Shown: positions 41,693 through 50,614 of the stretch, in pieces
Numbering within the stretch: position 1 is the stretch's first letter
Layout: each line of letters begins with the position of its first letter
Assembly (NCBI GenBank): GCA_963777165.1
Contig: CAVZPO010000012.1
Span: 49,375 to 113,374 of the forward strand
Reading direction: 5' to 3'
DNA length: 64,000 nt
From: DYJB01 sp963777165
Lineage (GTDB): Bacteria > Chloroflexota > Anaerolineae > Anaerolineales > E44-bin32
Made by a program: the position numbers and the translations under genes
Notes under the pieces: model-generated
Seen by the model: only the letters and a program-made list of their open reading frames with translations
Database searches by the model: none
What the model was told of the DNA's origin: nothing

Positions 41693-42217
41693 GCGCCGCC
41701 CTCCTCATCCTCACTCGCCGGACGGGCGACGGCCATGGCGCCGATCAGCGCCGCGAGCAGCAGCACCGAGGCGACCTCGAACGGCAGCAGGTAGCGGTTG
41801 ACGTCCACCAGCGAGGTGCCCAGGTCGGTCAGGCTGTCCGCGGCCGGGCAGCGCGGCTTCCGTGGCGCCGAAGGCCGGCAGCTGCGTGATCAGCGCCAGC
41901 AGCCCGCCGAAAAGCACCAGGGCGCTGATGAGCGCCAACCACCAGGTCGGGTTGTGCGTCGGTCCGGTGTCGGCCATCACTCGACGGGTAAGCATCACGG
42001 CGAAAATGACCAGGATGGCGATCGCCCCGATGTAGACGACGACCTGCACGACGGCCAGGAAGTTGGCGTTCAGCAGCACGAACAGAACCGCCACACCCGC
42101 CAGGCTGACGATCAGCCACAGTGCGGCGTGCACCAGCTTGGGCGAGGCGACCACCATCACGCCGGCCAGGAGCGTGACGAGGCCGGTCACCAGGAAGACG
42201 ATTTGCAGCACGGTCAT
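41689..42217 (-). CDS. nuoJ: Complex I membrane subunit NuoJ, one frameshift
   Basis: About 176 residues when joined near 41845. The N-terminal part includes the pi-bulge helix region VVQVVVYIGAIAILVIFAVML. The last part, in another frame, reads DVNRYLLPFEVASVLLLAALIGAMAVAR and ends at the TGA that overlaps nuoK. Conserved on both sides of the break, so an indel error is likely. nuoI, normally between nuoH and nuoJ, is absent. Confidence 0.88.
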
Positions 42218-42240
42218 CGAAGACGTCTCCGTCGACGAAC

Positions 42241-43438
42241 TCAGCGGGCGCTGCCGGCCGGGAGGGCGGCGGCGTTCCCGCGCAGTCTCTCTTCACGCTT
42301 ACGCACCGAGCGGCCGTACGCACCCAGCACGACGAACATCACCAGCGCCAGCACGGCATTGGCAGCCAACAGCGCCAGCAGTTGGCTCCACCCCTGCTCC
42401 AGCCGCCAGCTTGTCGACCACGGCGGTCAGAGCGACGATCACCAGCGCCAGCGGGGTGAGGAACTTCCAGTTGAGCGCCAGGAGCTGGTCGATGCGCACG
42501 CGCGGGAACGAGCCGCGCACCCACACCGTCACGAACCAGACGGCGAGCGCCTTGGCGAAGAAGTAGAACAGGCCGAGCAGCGGGTACGTTTCTGCGCCCG
42601 GGCCGCGCCAGCCGCCCAGGAACAACGTCGAGAACAGCACCCCAACGGTGAAGGCGTGCAGGAACTCGCCGACGTAGAACATGCCGAAGGCCAGCCCGCC
42701 GTACTCGATGTTGAACCCGGCGACGATCTCCGACTCGCCTTCCATCAGGTCGAACGGCGCCCGGCCGTTCTCGGCCACGGACGAGATCAGGAACACGGCC
42801 GCCGCCAGCGGGGCGGCGGCGATGAACCACAGGTCCTTCTGCGCCTCGACGATCGCCGTGACGCCCATCGATCCGGCCAGCATCGTCGGGATGAGCAGCG
42901 TCAGCACCATCGGGATCTCATACGACACGAGCTGCGCCACGGCGCGGAATGCACCCAGCAGGGCGAACTTGTTGTTCGACGACCAGCCGGCCATGATGAT
43001 GCCCAGCGTACCGATGGCGCCGATGGAGACGATGTACAGGACGCCGACGTTCAGATCGGTCCCGCGGAAGCCGGGGGCGAAGGGTACGACGGCCCAGATC
43101 CCGACCACCGACATCACGACCAGCAGCGGCGCCAGCCAGTAGACCGGCTTGTCGATGCCGTCGGGGACGACGATCTCCTTGCCGATCAGCTTGACGAAGT
43201 CGGCCACCGTCTGAAAGACCCCCCACGGCCCGACGCGGTTCGGCCCGTAGCGGTCCTGGAAGCGACCAAGGATCTTGCGCTCGGCGACAATGAGGAGGAA
43301 GCAAGCGAGCAGGAGGACCGTGGCCAGGATCGCCGCCCCCAGAAAGCGCAGCAGTGTCAGGGCCGCCACCGGCTCCATGCCCCAGCCGGTCACCAGATCG
43401 ATCAACCAGCGCCCGATCAGTCCGAAGGGATCACCCAT
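42241..43438 (-). CDS. nuoH: Complex I membrane subunit NuoH, one frameshift near the C terminus
   Basis: About 398 residues. Quinone-cavity motifs are present: ERKILGRFQDRYGPNRVGPWG, AENGRAPFDLMEGESEIVAGFNIEY. Near 42405 the frame must change after TAVVDKLA to restore the last helix (LLALLAANAVLALVMFVVLGAYG) and a basic tail; the TGA is then at 42241, just before nuoJ. Without the change the end is a low-complexity stretch. Confidence 0.9.
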
Positions 43439-43519
43439 GCTCGTTCCGCTCCTCTAGGACACACAAAACAGTGGCTGATGTCCTCGGCCCATCAGCCACT
43501 CCTTCGTCCCAACGGCCGG

Positions 43520-43876
43520 CTACACCCACTCCAGGGCCCCCTTGCGCCAGGCGTACAACAGCCCGGCCGCCAGGATGAGCAGGAAGAGCACGCCCTCCAG
43601 GACCATGTACAGCTGCATGTGGTTGTAGGCCACGGCCCACGGGAATAGGAACACCGCCTCGACGTCGAAGACGACAAAGATCAGGGCGAAGATGTAGTAG
43701 GAGGCCCGGAATTGGACCCAGGTTTCCCCGACCGTCTCGATCCCGCACTCGTAGGTGGTGCCCTTGATGGCGTTTGGCTTGCGCGGCCCCAGGAGAATAC
43801 CCATCAGGACGGCCACGGCGGGAAGAATCAGACCAATGGGGAGCAGGAAGGCGACAAAAACCCACGGATCGTGCAT
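43520..43876 (-). CDS. nuoA: Complex I membrane subunit NuoA
   Basis: 118 residues, three helices, with the diagnostic YECGIETVG loop and FVVFDVEAVFLFPWAV. First gene of the operon. The next gene is nuoH; nuoB, C, D, E, F, G and I are not in the window, so the operon codes for every membrane-arm subunit and none of the peripheral arm. Confidence 0.94.
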   Translation of the reverse strand: MHDPWVFVAFLLPIGLILPAVAVLMGILLGPRKPNAIKGTTYECGIETVGETWVQFRASYYIFALIFVVFDVEAVFLFPWAVAYNHMQLYMVLEGVLFLLILAAGLLYAWRKGALEWV

Positions 43877-43994
43877 GCTCGCTCCTGAGCAGGGGGAGGC
43901 GCCGGCGCAGCCTGGACGGGGCGGACAATCGGCGGGTCACACGCGCCCGCCGCTTGAATTGCCCGCCCGGGTTGCCGGGCCCAGATTGAAGGTG

Positions 43995-44023
43995 AGTTTA
44001 TCATGAGTGCCCCCGAGCGTCAA
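43995..44023 (-). promoter_or_regulatory. nuoA: Promoter of the nuo membrane-arm operon
   Basis: Minus strand TTGACG (44023-44018), 17-base spacer, TAAACT (44000-43995). Leader of about 110 bases to nuoA, with a CCCGG/CCGGG hairpin near 43970. Confidence 0.65.
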
Positions 44024-44125
44024 AGCAGCCGGAGCCGAGGGAGGAGATTCCCCAGGCCCGTGGGTCGATTGCCCCATCGGGTTTGCAGCCAACGCGCCGG
44101 TGTGCTGCGGCCGCTTCAGCCCGGA

Positions 44126-44134
44126 TGCTATAAT
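44126..44134 (+). promoter_or_regulatory. Extended -10 promoter giving a leaderless FemX-like mRNA
   Basis: TGC-TATAAT, with TATAAT at 44129-44134. The GTG start codon is at 44141, exactly where transcription should begin, so the message would have no leader or ribosome site. Confidence 0.65.
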
Positions 44135-44140
44135 CCGCGC

Positions 44141-45133
44141 GTGCCCCCCTCTTCCTCCCTGGCTGACTGGGACGCATTCCTCGCCCGCTCGCCCGAGGCC
44201 CACCTGCTTCAGACCAGCGCATGGGGTCAGCTTAAGGACTCCTTCGGTTGGTCAGCACACCGGCTGCTCTCCGGCGGTGCCGGCGCGCTGATGCTGACGC
44301 GGCGGCTGGTGCCGGGGATGCGCATCGGCTACGTCCCGATGGGGCCGGTGGGCACCTGGCTTCCGGACCTGATCCCCGCCCTGGTCTCCTTCGCCCGAAG
44401 CATGCGCTGCTTTGCACTCAAGCTCGAGCCCGACGCGCCGCACGGTTCACCGCTGGCCGATCAACTGAGCGCCCTCGGCTTCACACCGAGCCTGCATGCC
44501 GTCCAACCGCGCCGCTCGCTGGTCGTCGATCTGCAGCCGGACGAGGATGCGATCCTGGCGCGCATGCACCAGAAGACGCGCTACAACATCCGCCTGGCCG
44601 AACGCAAGCAAGTCACCGTTCGGCCCTGGGACGATCTGCCGGCCTTCGGGGCGATGATGCAGACCACGGCGGCGCGCGACCAATTCGGGGTTCATACGCC
44701 GGCGTACTATGCCCGCGCCTACGACCTGTTCCACCCGCTCCAGGACTGCGAACTTCTGGTGGCCGAGTTCGAGGGCCGGCCCCTCGCGGCGCTGATGGTC
44801 TTCGCCCACGGGCCGCGCGCCTGGTACCTGTACGGCGCCTCGACCGACGACGAGCGCAACCGCATGCCCACCTACTTGCTGCAATGGGAGGCGATGCGCT
44901 GGGCGCGCCGCCGCGGCTGCGAGAGCTACGACCTGTGGGGCGTGCCCGACGCCGAGCGCGAGACGCTCGAGACGCAGTTCGAGACGCGCGGCGACGGGCT
45001 GTGGGGTGTCTACCGATTCAAGCGCGGCTTCGGCGGCGAATTGGTCCGCTCGATCGGCGCCTGGGACTTCCCGCTTCAGCCGCTGGTCTATCGCCTGTAC
45101 CGCGCCGTGCTCGCCCGGCGTGCGGAGGCCTAG
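44141..45133 (+). CDS. FemX/FemAB-family aminoacyl-tRNA-dependent ligase, first copy
   Basis: 330 residues of two GNAT-like halves. Signature stretches are KTRYNIRLAERK (about 150-162), RAWYLYGASTDDERNRMPTYLLQWEAMRWARRRG split over the second half, and YDLWGVPD near the end. FemX proteins add amino acids to peptidoglycan stem peptides in the cytoplasm using charged tRNA. GTG 44141 is chosen because the product then starts at the conserved fold, and the promoter predicts a leaderless mRNA there. The next paralogue begins at the base after its stop. Confidence 0.85.
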   Translation: MPPSSSLADWDAFLARSPEAHLLQTSAWGQLKDSFGWSAHRLLSGGAGALMLTRRLVPGMRIGYVPMGPVGTWLPDLIPALVSFARSMRCFALKLEPDAPHGSPLADQLSALGFTPSLHAVQPRRSLVVDLQPDEDAILARMHQKTRYNIRLAERKQVTVRPWDDLPAFGAMMQTTAARDQFGVHTPAYYARAYDLFHPLQDCELLVAEFEGRPLAALMVFAHGPRAWYLYGASTDDERNRMPTYLLQWEAMRWARRRGCESYDLWGVPDAERETLETQFETRGDGLWGVYRFKRGFGGELVRSIGAWDFPLQPLVYRLYRAVLARRAEA

Positions 45134-46252
45134 GTGGAGCTGCAGCGATCGACGGTTCTCGACCCGGCTGAATGGAGCCGTGCGCTGGCGGCACTGCCGG
45201 ATGCGCATGTGCTGCAGACCTGGGAGTGGGGTGAGTTCAAGGCCGGGTATGGCTGGTCCGCCGAGCGCCTGCTCTGGCGCACCGTCGACGGCCGGCCGGC
45301 CGCGGCGGCGCAGGTGCTCGAGCGGCGGGTGCGCGTTCCCGTGCTCGGCCTGTCGAGCAGCGTGCTCTACACCCCGCGCGGCCCGCTGCTCGACTGGCGC
45401 GCAGTCGAGATCGCCGATCACGTGCTGCGCGACCTGCATGCCATGGCCGGACGTCCCGGCGTGCTGCAAATCAAGATCGACCCCGACCTGCCCATTGGGC
45501 ACGGCTTGGCCGGCAGCGCCGAGTCCGGCGAGTATCCCACCGGGATCGCCCTGGGCGCCAGACTCCCGTCACTCGGCTACCGTCCGTCGCCCGAACAGAT
45601 CCAGTTCCGCAATACCTTCGTCCTCGACCTGAGACCCGGTGAGGATCGCCTGCTCGCCGGCATGAAGCAAAAGACGCGCTATAACGTGCGGCTGGCCGAG
45701 CGGCACGGCGTGCGCGTGCGGGCGGCCGGGATCGACGAACTCCCTCTGCTGTACCGGATGTATGCCGAGACCTCGGTGCGCGATGGATTCACCATCCGCT
45801 CCCCGGACTACTATCGCCACGTGTGGGGCCGGTTCATGCAGGCCGGGCTGGCGCAGCCGCTCGTGGCGCAGGTCGACGGGGAAGTTGTGGCAGCCTTGAT
45901 CCTCTACCGCCTCGGCCCTCGAGCCTGGTACCTGTACGGCATGTCGCGTGATCTGCACCGCGACAAGATGCCCAACTACCTGCTGCAGTGGGAAGCCATC
46001 CGCTGGAGCAAGGCCGCCGGCTGCACGCACTACGACCTGTGGGGCGCGCCCGACCGGCTGGAGCCCACCGACCCGATGTGGGGCGTCTTCCGATTCAAGG
46101 AGGGGCTGGGGGGGAGGTTGGTGCGCGGGCTGGGTGCATGGGACGCCACGGCCCGCCCGATGACCTACCGTTTCTATCACGGCCTCTTGCCCGCCCTGCT
46201 CGGACTCCTACGCCGCCGTGGCCGCGAGGCCACCCGGCAATCCCTCGAGTAG
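45134..46252 (+). CDS. FemX/FemAB-family ligase, second copy
   Basis: 372 residues, GTG start directly after the first copy. It has the same motifs (KTRYNVRLAERHG, RAWYLYGMSRDLHRDKMPNY, YDLWGAPD), and a longer N-terminal half with an insertion near GHGLAGSAESGEYPTG. The two proteins probably add successive residues of an interpeptide bridge, as FemA and FemB do; with MurE in the window this gives two independent hints on the cell-wall peptide but no identity for the amino acids. Confidence 0.85.
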   Translation: MELQRSTVLDPAEWSRALAALPDAHVLQTWEWGEFKAGYGWSAERLLWRTVDGRPAAAAQVLERRVRVPVLGLSSSVLYTPRGPLLDWRAVEIADHVLRDLHAMAGRPGVLQIKIDPDLPIGHGLAGSAESGEYPTGIALGARLPSLGYRPSPEQIQFRNTFVLDLRPGEDRLLAGMKQKTRYNVRLAERHGVRVRAAGIDELPLLYRMYAETSVRDGFTIRSPDYYRHVWGRFMQAGLAQPLVAQVDGEVVAALILYRLGPRAWYLYGMSRDLHRDKMPNYLLQWEAIRWSKAAGCTHYDLWGAPDRLEPTDPMWGVFRFKEGLGGRLVRGLGAWDATARPMTYRFYHGLLPALLGLLRRRGREATRQSLE

Positions 46253-46365
46253 ATCCCGACAGCCTGAGGCGGACCGTCCCTGCCGCACAGGCCCTGGCGA
46301 CCAGGGCCCTGTGTCGGGAGGCCCCCTTCACCCCCGGATTCGGGGCATGGCCGACCAACAGGGGC

Positions 46366-46394
46366 TTGACTTGGGCGCCGCAGACAGCTATTCT
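46366..46394 (+). promoter_or_regulatory. Promoter of the PadR operon
   Basis: TTGACT (46366-46371), 17-base spacer, TATTCT (46389-46394). The start of transcription is near 46401, where AGGA serves as ribosome site for GTG 46412. Confidence 0.8.
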
Positions 46395-46410
46395 AGAGCT
46401 AGGATAGCTG
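46385..46410 (+). promoter_or_regulatory. PadR-type operator overlapping the -10 box and start site
   Basis: Inverted repeat with 12-base arms, CAGCTATTCTAG and CTAGGATAGCTG, one mismatch, separated by AG. It covers the -10 box, transcription start and ribosome site, so a bound repressor would block the operon; autoregulation by the PadR product is likely. Confidence 0.7.
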
Positions 46411-46411
46411 C

Positions 46412-46993
46412 GTGACAACTCCGCCGCCAATGACCCACGCCGAGCATGCCGTGCTGAGCCTGGTAGCCGAGGCGCCCCGCTACGGCTACGAGATCGAGCT
46501 CGTCATCCAGGCCCGCGAGATGCGCGCCTGGGCTGACCTCGGCTTCTCGTCCATCTACTACCACCTGGGCCGGCTCGAAAGGCGCGGGCTGGTGCGTTCG
46601 ACGCGCAGCGCCTCCCCTGAGGGGCCGGCGCGCAAGGTGTATCACTGCACGCCGGCCGGCGCCGGAGCACTGCGAAGCGCCGTCTACCTTGCGCTGACCA
46701 ACCCCGGGCCGACGGACAGCCCGATCCAGCTGGCCCTGGCCAATCTACCCGTGCTCCCGCCCGCCGGAATGCGGCGCGCCCTCAAACGCTACCGTAAGGT
46801 ATTGGGCGACCGCCTGGGACATCTCTACCGAAGACGGGACGGCCAGCCCGAGCTGCCCCTCCACGTACACGCGATGTTCGCCCGCAGCATTCTGCTCGCA
46901 CGGGCAGAAATTCGGTGGGCCGATGGCTTCCTCGCTCAGCTCGGAAGGTCCGGGCCGGGTACCCATCGCCGCCGCCCAAGGAGAATCCCATGA
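46412..46993 (+). CDS. PadR-family transcriptional repressor
   Basis: 193 residues. N-terminal winged helix (HAEHAVLSLVAEAPRYGYEIE, SSIYYHLGRLERRGLV) and a C-terminal helical dimerisation arm (about 115-180). PadR proteins repress detoxification or efflux genes until a small ligand binds. The gene has an ideal promoter with an operator on top, and its stop overlaps the next start (ATGA). GTG start with AGGA at 46401-46404. Confidence 0.88.
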   Translation: MTTPPPMTHAEHAVLSLVAEAPRYGYEIELVIQAREMRAWADLGFSSIYYHLGRLERRGLVRSTRSASPEGPARKVYHCTPAGAGALRSAVYLALTNPGPTDSPIQLALANLPVLPPAGMRRALKRYRKVLGDRLGHLYRRRDGQPELPLHVHAMFARSILLARAEIRWADGFLAQLGRSGPGTHRRRPRRIP

Positions 46994-47610
46994 AGGTGCT
47001 CGACCTACGCAAAGAGCTGAAGCATCTCTACCACCCGTCCTCCAAGGACCCGGCGTTGATCGACGTGCCGCCGATGACCTTCGCCTGTGTGGATGGCCGC
47101 GGCGATCCGAATGGGCCGGACTTCGCGGCCGCCACCGGCGCGCTGTACGCCTTCTCGTACACGATCAAGTTCCTGGTCAAGAAGGAGCGCGCCGTCGACT
47201 ACCCGGTCATGGCGCTTGAGGGCCTGTGGTCGATTGAGGGCAAGGCGGACTTCGCCATGGGCGACTATAAGGAGCGGGATGCCTGGCTGTGGACGGCGAT
47301 GATCATGCAGCCGGAAGCTGCCGCGCCCGATCTGTGGCCAATGGCCCTCGAACAGGCGGCGCGCCGCGGGACGCCGTTCCTGGAGAGGTTGCATTTCGAG
47401 CGCTTCGACGAGGGCCGCTGCGCGCAGATCATGCACATCGGGCCGTATTCGACGGAGCCGGCAACGCTCACTCGCCTGCATGGATTCATTCATGCGCAGG
47501 GCCTTCGGCCGCGCGGCAGGCACCACGAGATCTACATGGGCGATCCACGCCGCTCTGCGCCGGAGAAGCTGAAGACCGTCCTGCGCCACGCCGTCGAGCC
47601 TCAGGGGTAG
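46990..47610 (+). CDS. GyrI-like small-molecule-binding protein
   Basis: 206 residues, duplicated SHS2 fold of the GyrI-like family: PPMTFACVDGRGDPNGPDF near residue 25, HIGPYSTEPATLTRLHGFI near 160 and the GRHHEIYMGDPRR ending. Such proteins bind or hydrolyse cationic or cyclopropanoid toxins, or act as ligand sensors. Start ATG 46990 has AAGGAG upstream and overlaps the padR stop. Context makes a resistance role plausible. Confidence 0.82.
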   Translation: MKVLDLRKELKHLYHPSSKDPALIDVPPMTFACVDGRGDPNGPDFAAATGALYAFSYTIKFLVKKERAVDYPVMALEGLWSIEGKADFAMGDYKERDAWLWTAMIMQPEAAAPDLWPMALEQAARRGTPFLERLHFERFDEGRCAQIMHIGPYSTEPATLTRLHGFIHAQGLRPRGRHHEIYMGDPRRSAPEKLKTVLRHAVEPQG

Positions 47611-47617
47611 GCGCGGA

Positions 47618-48130
47618 ATGAGCGGTGACAGAGCCGGAAGGCTGGCGGGATCCCAGGACGGCCCGAGGCGTCTGACCGCCAGCATCGAGGCGTTCTGCCG
47701 GATCGTCGAGCAGCTCCCGGCGCACGCATTCCTGGTGAAACCCTGGGGACCGCGGCAGGTGCTGGCGCACCTTGTGTTCTGGCACGAAATCTACGTCCGC
47801 CAGATCGAGGCCGGCCAGGCCGGCATCGGCTGGCTGTTCCCTGAAGGCACTTTGAAGACATTGAACGAAGAGGCGGTCGCCTCGCTGGCCGCCGTCGGCG
47901 TCCCGACCATGCTGGCGCGATTCCGCGCCGCAAACACCAGGCTGTGTCGCCTGGCCGCCGACCCCAAGACGGCCGGCGCCCGAGTGCAGCTCAAACGCGA
48001 CACAAAGAGCTGGCCCCTGTCGGAGTTCATCCTCCAGGTCGAATTGCACGTCCGCCGCCACGGCGAAGAAATCCAGCGGACCTACCCCTCACGCCGGGCA
48101 CCGTCGCGTGGGGGCGACACCCACCCGTAG
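47618..48130 (+). CDS. DinB/ClbS-DfsB-like four-helix protein
   Basis: 170 residues. Helical bundle with HLVFWHEIY in helix 2 and ELHVRRHGEEI in the last helix; the histidines are candidates for the metal site of DinB-like proteins. ClbS/DfsB members protect from genotoxins by hydrolysing reactive rings. It is the third gene of the PadR operon, 7 bases after the second. Assignment by fold only. Confidence 0.7.
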   Translation: MSGDRAGRLAGSQDGPRRLTASIEAFCRIVEQLPAHAFLVKPWGPRQVLAHLVFWHEIYVRQIEAGQAGIGWLFPEGTLKTLNEEAVASLAAVGVPTMLARFRAANTRLCRLAADPKTAGARVQLKRDTKSWPLSEFILQVELHVRRHGEEIQRTYPSRRAPSRGGDTHP

Positions 48131-48334
48131 AGCCGTCATCCTCTACTTGCCGAAATCAGATTGCCTCGTCGGGCTGCGCCCTCCCCCACTCCGCTGCGCT
48201 TCGGGGGCCATGGCTCGCAATGACACACGCCAGAGGAACCGGGTACCCGGGAAGTGGGACCTGACGCGCATTGGGTGGGACCACCGGCGAGTGTGTGCTA
48301 CAGTAGCCGGACACGCCCGTCAGCAGGAAGCCCC
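48131..48334 (+). promoter_or_regulatory. Gap with an extended -10 promoter for the PLP enzyme gene
   Basis: TGC-TACAGT at 48296-48304 is an extended -10 box; the mRNA would start near 48311 and carries AGGAAG before ATG 48335. The left part (48150-48235) holds a GC-rich segment with ATTGC/GCAAT ends resembling dispersed intergenic repeats. Confidence 0.4.
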
Positions 48335-49309
48335 ATGATCACCGACCCCCTCCCTCGCGTTTCCCTCGCCCAACTTCCCACCCCGGTCGCCCAATTGCCG
48401 CGCATGAGCGCCCATATGGGTGGAGCCGCTCTGTGGATCAAGCGCGACGACCAGACCGGACTCTCGATGGGAGGGAACAAGACACGCAAACTCGAATTGC
48501 TGGTAGCAGAGGCGGAAGCGCGCGGCGCCCGCACCTTGATCACACGCGGGGCGGTGCAGTCGAACCACTGCCGGCAGACGGCGGCGGCCGCGGCAGCCCG
48601 CGGACTGCGCTCGATCATCGTCCTGCGGGGCGAGCCACCCGCCTCGACGAACGGCAATCTACTCCTCGATCACCTGCTGGGCGCGCACATCGTCTGGACC
48701 CACGGGCGTGATCCGGAAACCGTCCTGGAGGGGACTTTCAAGCAGGCCGAAACTGACTCGCTCCGTCCGTACCTGGTCCCGTATGGCGGCTCGAGCCCTC
48801 TCGGGGCCAGTGCGTACGCCGCGGCGATCGAGGAGTGCCTGGCGCAGGGGCTTGTGCCCGACTGGATCGTGGTCGCCTCGTCATCCGGGGGAACGCAGGC
48901 CGGGCTGGTAGCGGGCGCACGGCTGCTCGGCTACGAGGGCAAGATCCTCGGGATCAGTGTCGACCTGCCCGCGACGCAGCTTCGTTCTACGGTCGCCGCA
49001 CTGGCGACGGAGGTCTGCACCCTGCTCGGCCGACCGTCGGAATTCGCACCATCGGTGATCCTGGTGGAGGATCGGTTCGCCGCCCCTGGATACGCGGTCT
49101 TGACCCAGGTGGAGCACGAGGCGATCGATGCCTTTGCCCGCCAGGAGGGTATCCTGCTCGACCCCGTCTACACGGGCCGGGCGGCAGGTGGCCTGTTGGC
49201 ATTGGCGCGTGAGGGCCGATTCCGGGCCGGCGAGCAGGTGCTTTTTTGGCACACCGGAGGCACGCCAGCACTGTTCGACTTCGCCGCGGAGTTGTCAACC
49301 GGGCCCTGA
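48335..49309 (+). CDS. D-cysteine desulfhydrase / ACC deaminase-family PLP enzyme
   Basis: 324 residues, usual length. PLP Lys in SMGGNKTRKLE (about Lys50), QSNHCRQTAAAAA after it, and the phosphate-binding SSSGGTQAGL. Family members split D-cysteine to pyruvate, ammonia and H2S, or open the cyclopropane ring of ACC. Lacking the two ACC-specific residues in a clear form, D-cysteine desulfhydrase or a D-amino acid lyase is more likely. Start ATG 48335 with AGGAAG upstream. Confidence 0.85.
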   Translation: MITDPLPRVSLAQLPTPVAQLPRMSAHMGGAALWIKRDDQTGLSMGGNKTRKLELLVAEAEARGARTLITRGAVQSNHCRQTAAAAAARGLRSIIVLRGEPPASTNGNLLLDHLLGAHIVWTHGRDPETVLEGTFKQAETDSLRPYLVPYGGSSPLGASAYAAAIEECLAQGLVPDWIVVASSSGGTQAGLVAGARLLGYEGKILGISVDLPATQLRSTVAALATEVCTLLGRPSEFAPSVILVEDRFAAPGYAVLTQVEHEAIDAFARQEGILLDPVYTGRAAGGLLALAREGRFRAGEQVLFWHTGGTPALFDFAAELSTGP

Positions 49310-49705
49310 TACCCGCGATGACCGTCCCCGACCCAATTCGGGTTCAGACACACCCCACACCCGCGACGGGGGCCGCCGAGGAAGGCCCGCTCTCACGCTC
49401 GAAACCGAGCCCTATCCGGTCCTGAAGGCGCTCGCTCGTCCGGCCTTCCCCCGCGTTCGGACACCGAATCGTTAAATCGACCCGGCGAGCCCACAGGCGT
49501 AATTACGCGGTAAGGAGCGGACCCGCGGGAGACTTCTCGGTGGTCGTGTGGCTTTCGTGCGACAGGCCATTGCCCACGCTCGAGCACAGATCCCTAGTGC
49601 ATCTCAGGTCTGCGGCTGGATCGCGGCCAACGAGCGGAGAATGGCCTCTTGGGAGACGTCGCGGACTGCTTGCGGGGACCTACTTGACGAGCGCTCCGCT
49701 CCCCT
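49310..49705. other. Intergenic gap, nothing recognised
   Basis: About 395 bases between convergent genes. No coding frame with a ribosome site, no tRNA and no strong hairpin is seen. Confidence 0.5.
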
Positions 49706-50533
49706 TCAACGCTTGACCACATGGATCAAGAGCGATCCAACTCTGAAGTGACGGATCCGCTCATCCCCATCCTTGAGAAGCCGATTGAGAGTGAACTCCA
49801 GGGGTTCGACCGCCGTCTCGGGGTTGATCACCATGTCGACCACGTTCAGTTGTCCTGCGACGCCCCTCGGCGGAGCCCCCAATGCCCGGAGTGCCGCACG
49901 CGCGGTGGACAGAGGGGTCTCAAAGAGGAAACGGATACGCACGCGTGCCGGGAGGACGGGGTAGATCAGGTCATAGATTACGGCCATCAGGACGTGGGGC
50001 AAGCCTCGGCTTGAGGGAAAAGCGATGTCAATGGCATGCAGCATGTGGCCTCCCGGCCGCAGCAGGCCGTCCATGTGCATCCAGACCCTGGAAAACTGTG
50101 ACGGGGGCACGTGCTCCAGGGCTGAGGCGCTGTAGATGCAGTCGAAGTATGAAGCGGGGAGGTCCGGCAGTCGGTCTTCCCCTAGCCTCCCGATCACGTA
50201 CTTCACCTCGGGATGGGCTTGGATGTGCTCGTCGGGCTTTCGGCTCCGTTCCCAGAATTGATTCGATTCCCACGTCCCAAAATCATCCACCGACCAGACC
50301 TCACAGCCCTTCTCTTTGGCCAGGTAGATGGGGAGCCACGAGTATCCTGCCCCCACGTCCAGGACCCGCAGCCCGGGCTTCCAGGGCATGGAGTCCAAAA
50401 TCCATCCACAGTCGAACCCCTTCAGATTCAAATGGATGTCCGGAGCCCCCTCCAGCTTGTATCCCAGGAGTCGCCGAGTGTCCGCCAGGGAAGTCTCAAC
50501 CACCTGATACCGATGTTTTTGTCGAGGATCCAT
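49706..50533 (-). CDS. SAM-dependent class I methyltransferase
   Basis: 275 residues. The SAM-binding motif I reads VLDVGAGYSWLPIYLA (about 62-77), motif II VWSVDDFG, and motif IV FDCIYSASALEHVPP. A longer C-terminal half, with RVRIRFLFETPL, is probably substrate specific. Start ATG 50533 is preferred (GGGAGC upstream); ATG 50569 would add 12 residues. Substrate unknown; neighbours give no clue. Confidence 0.82.
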   Translation of the reverse strand: MDPRQKHRYQVVETSLADTRRLLGYKLEGAPDIHLNLKGFDCGWILDSMPWKPGLRVLDVGAGYSWLPIYLAKEKGCEVWSVDDFGTWESNQFWERSRKPDEHIQAHPEVKYVIGRLGEDRLPDLPASYFDCIYSASALEHVPPSQFSRVWMHMDGLLRPGGHMLHAIDIAFPSSRGLPHVLMAVIYDLIYPVLPARVRIRFLFETPLSTARAALRALGAPPRGVAGQLNVVDMVINPETAVEPLEFTLNRLLKDGDERIRHFRVGSLLIHVVKR

Positions 50534-50614
50534 CGCTGTTGCTCCCGCATCCAGAGCATCCTGGCGCAAGGCAGAGGTCCTGGAGTGAGTTGGCGGTGCG
50601 CCTGCCAGCCGCGC

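Noticed and set aside
41689..43438. nuoH and nuoJ as pseudogenes
   Set aside because: Each has one break with all conserved residues on both sides; loss of both while the rest of the operon is kept is less likely than sequencing indels.
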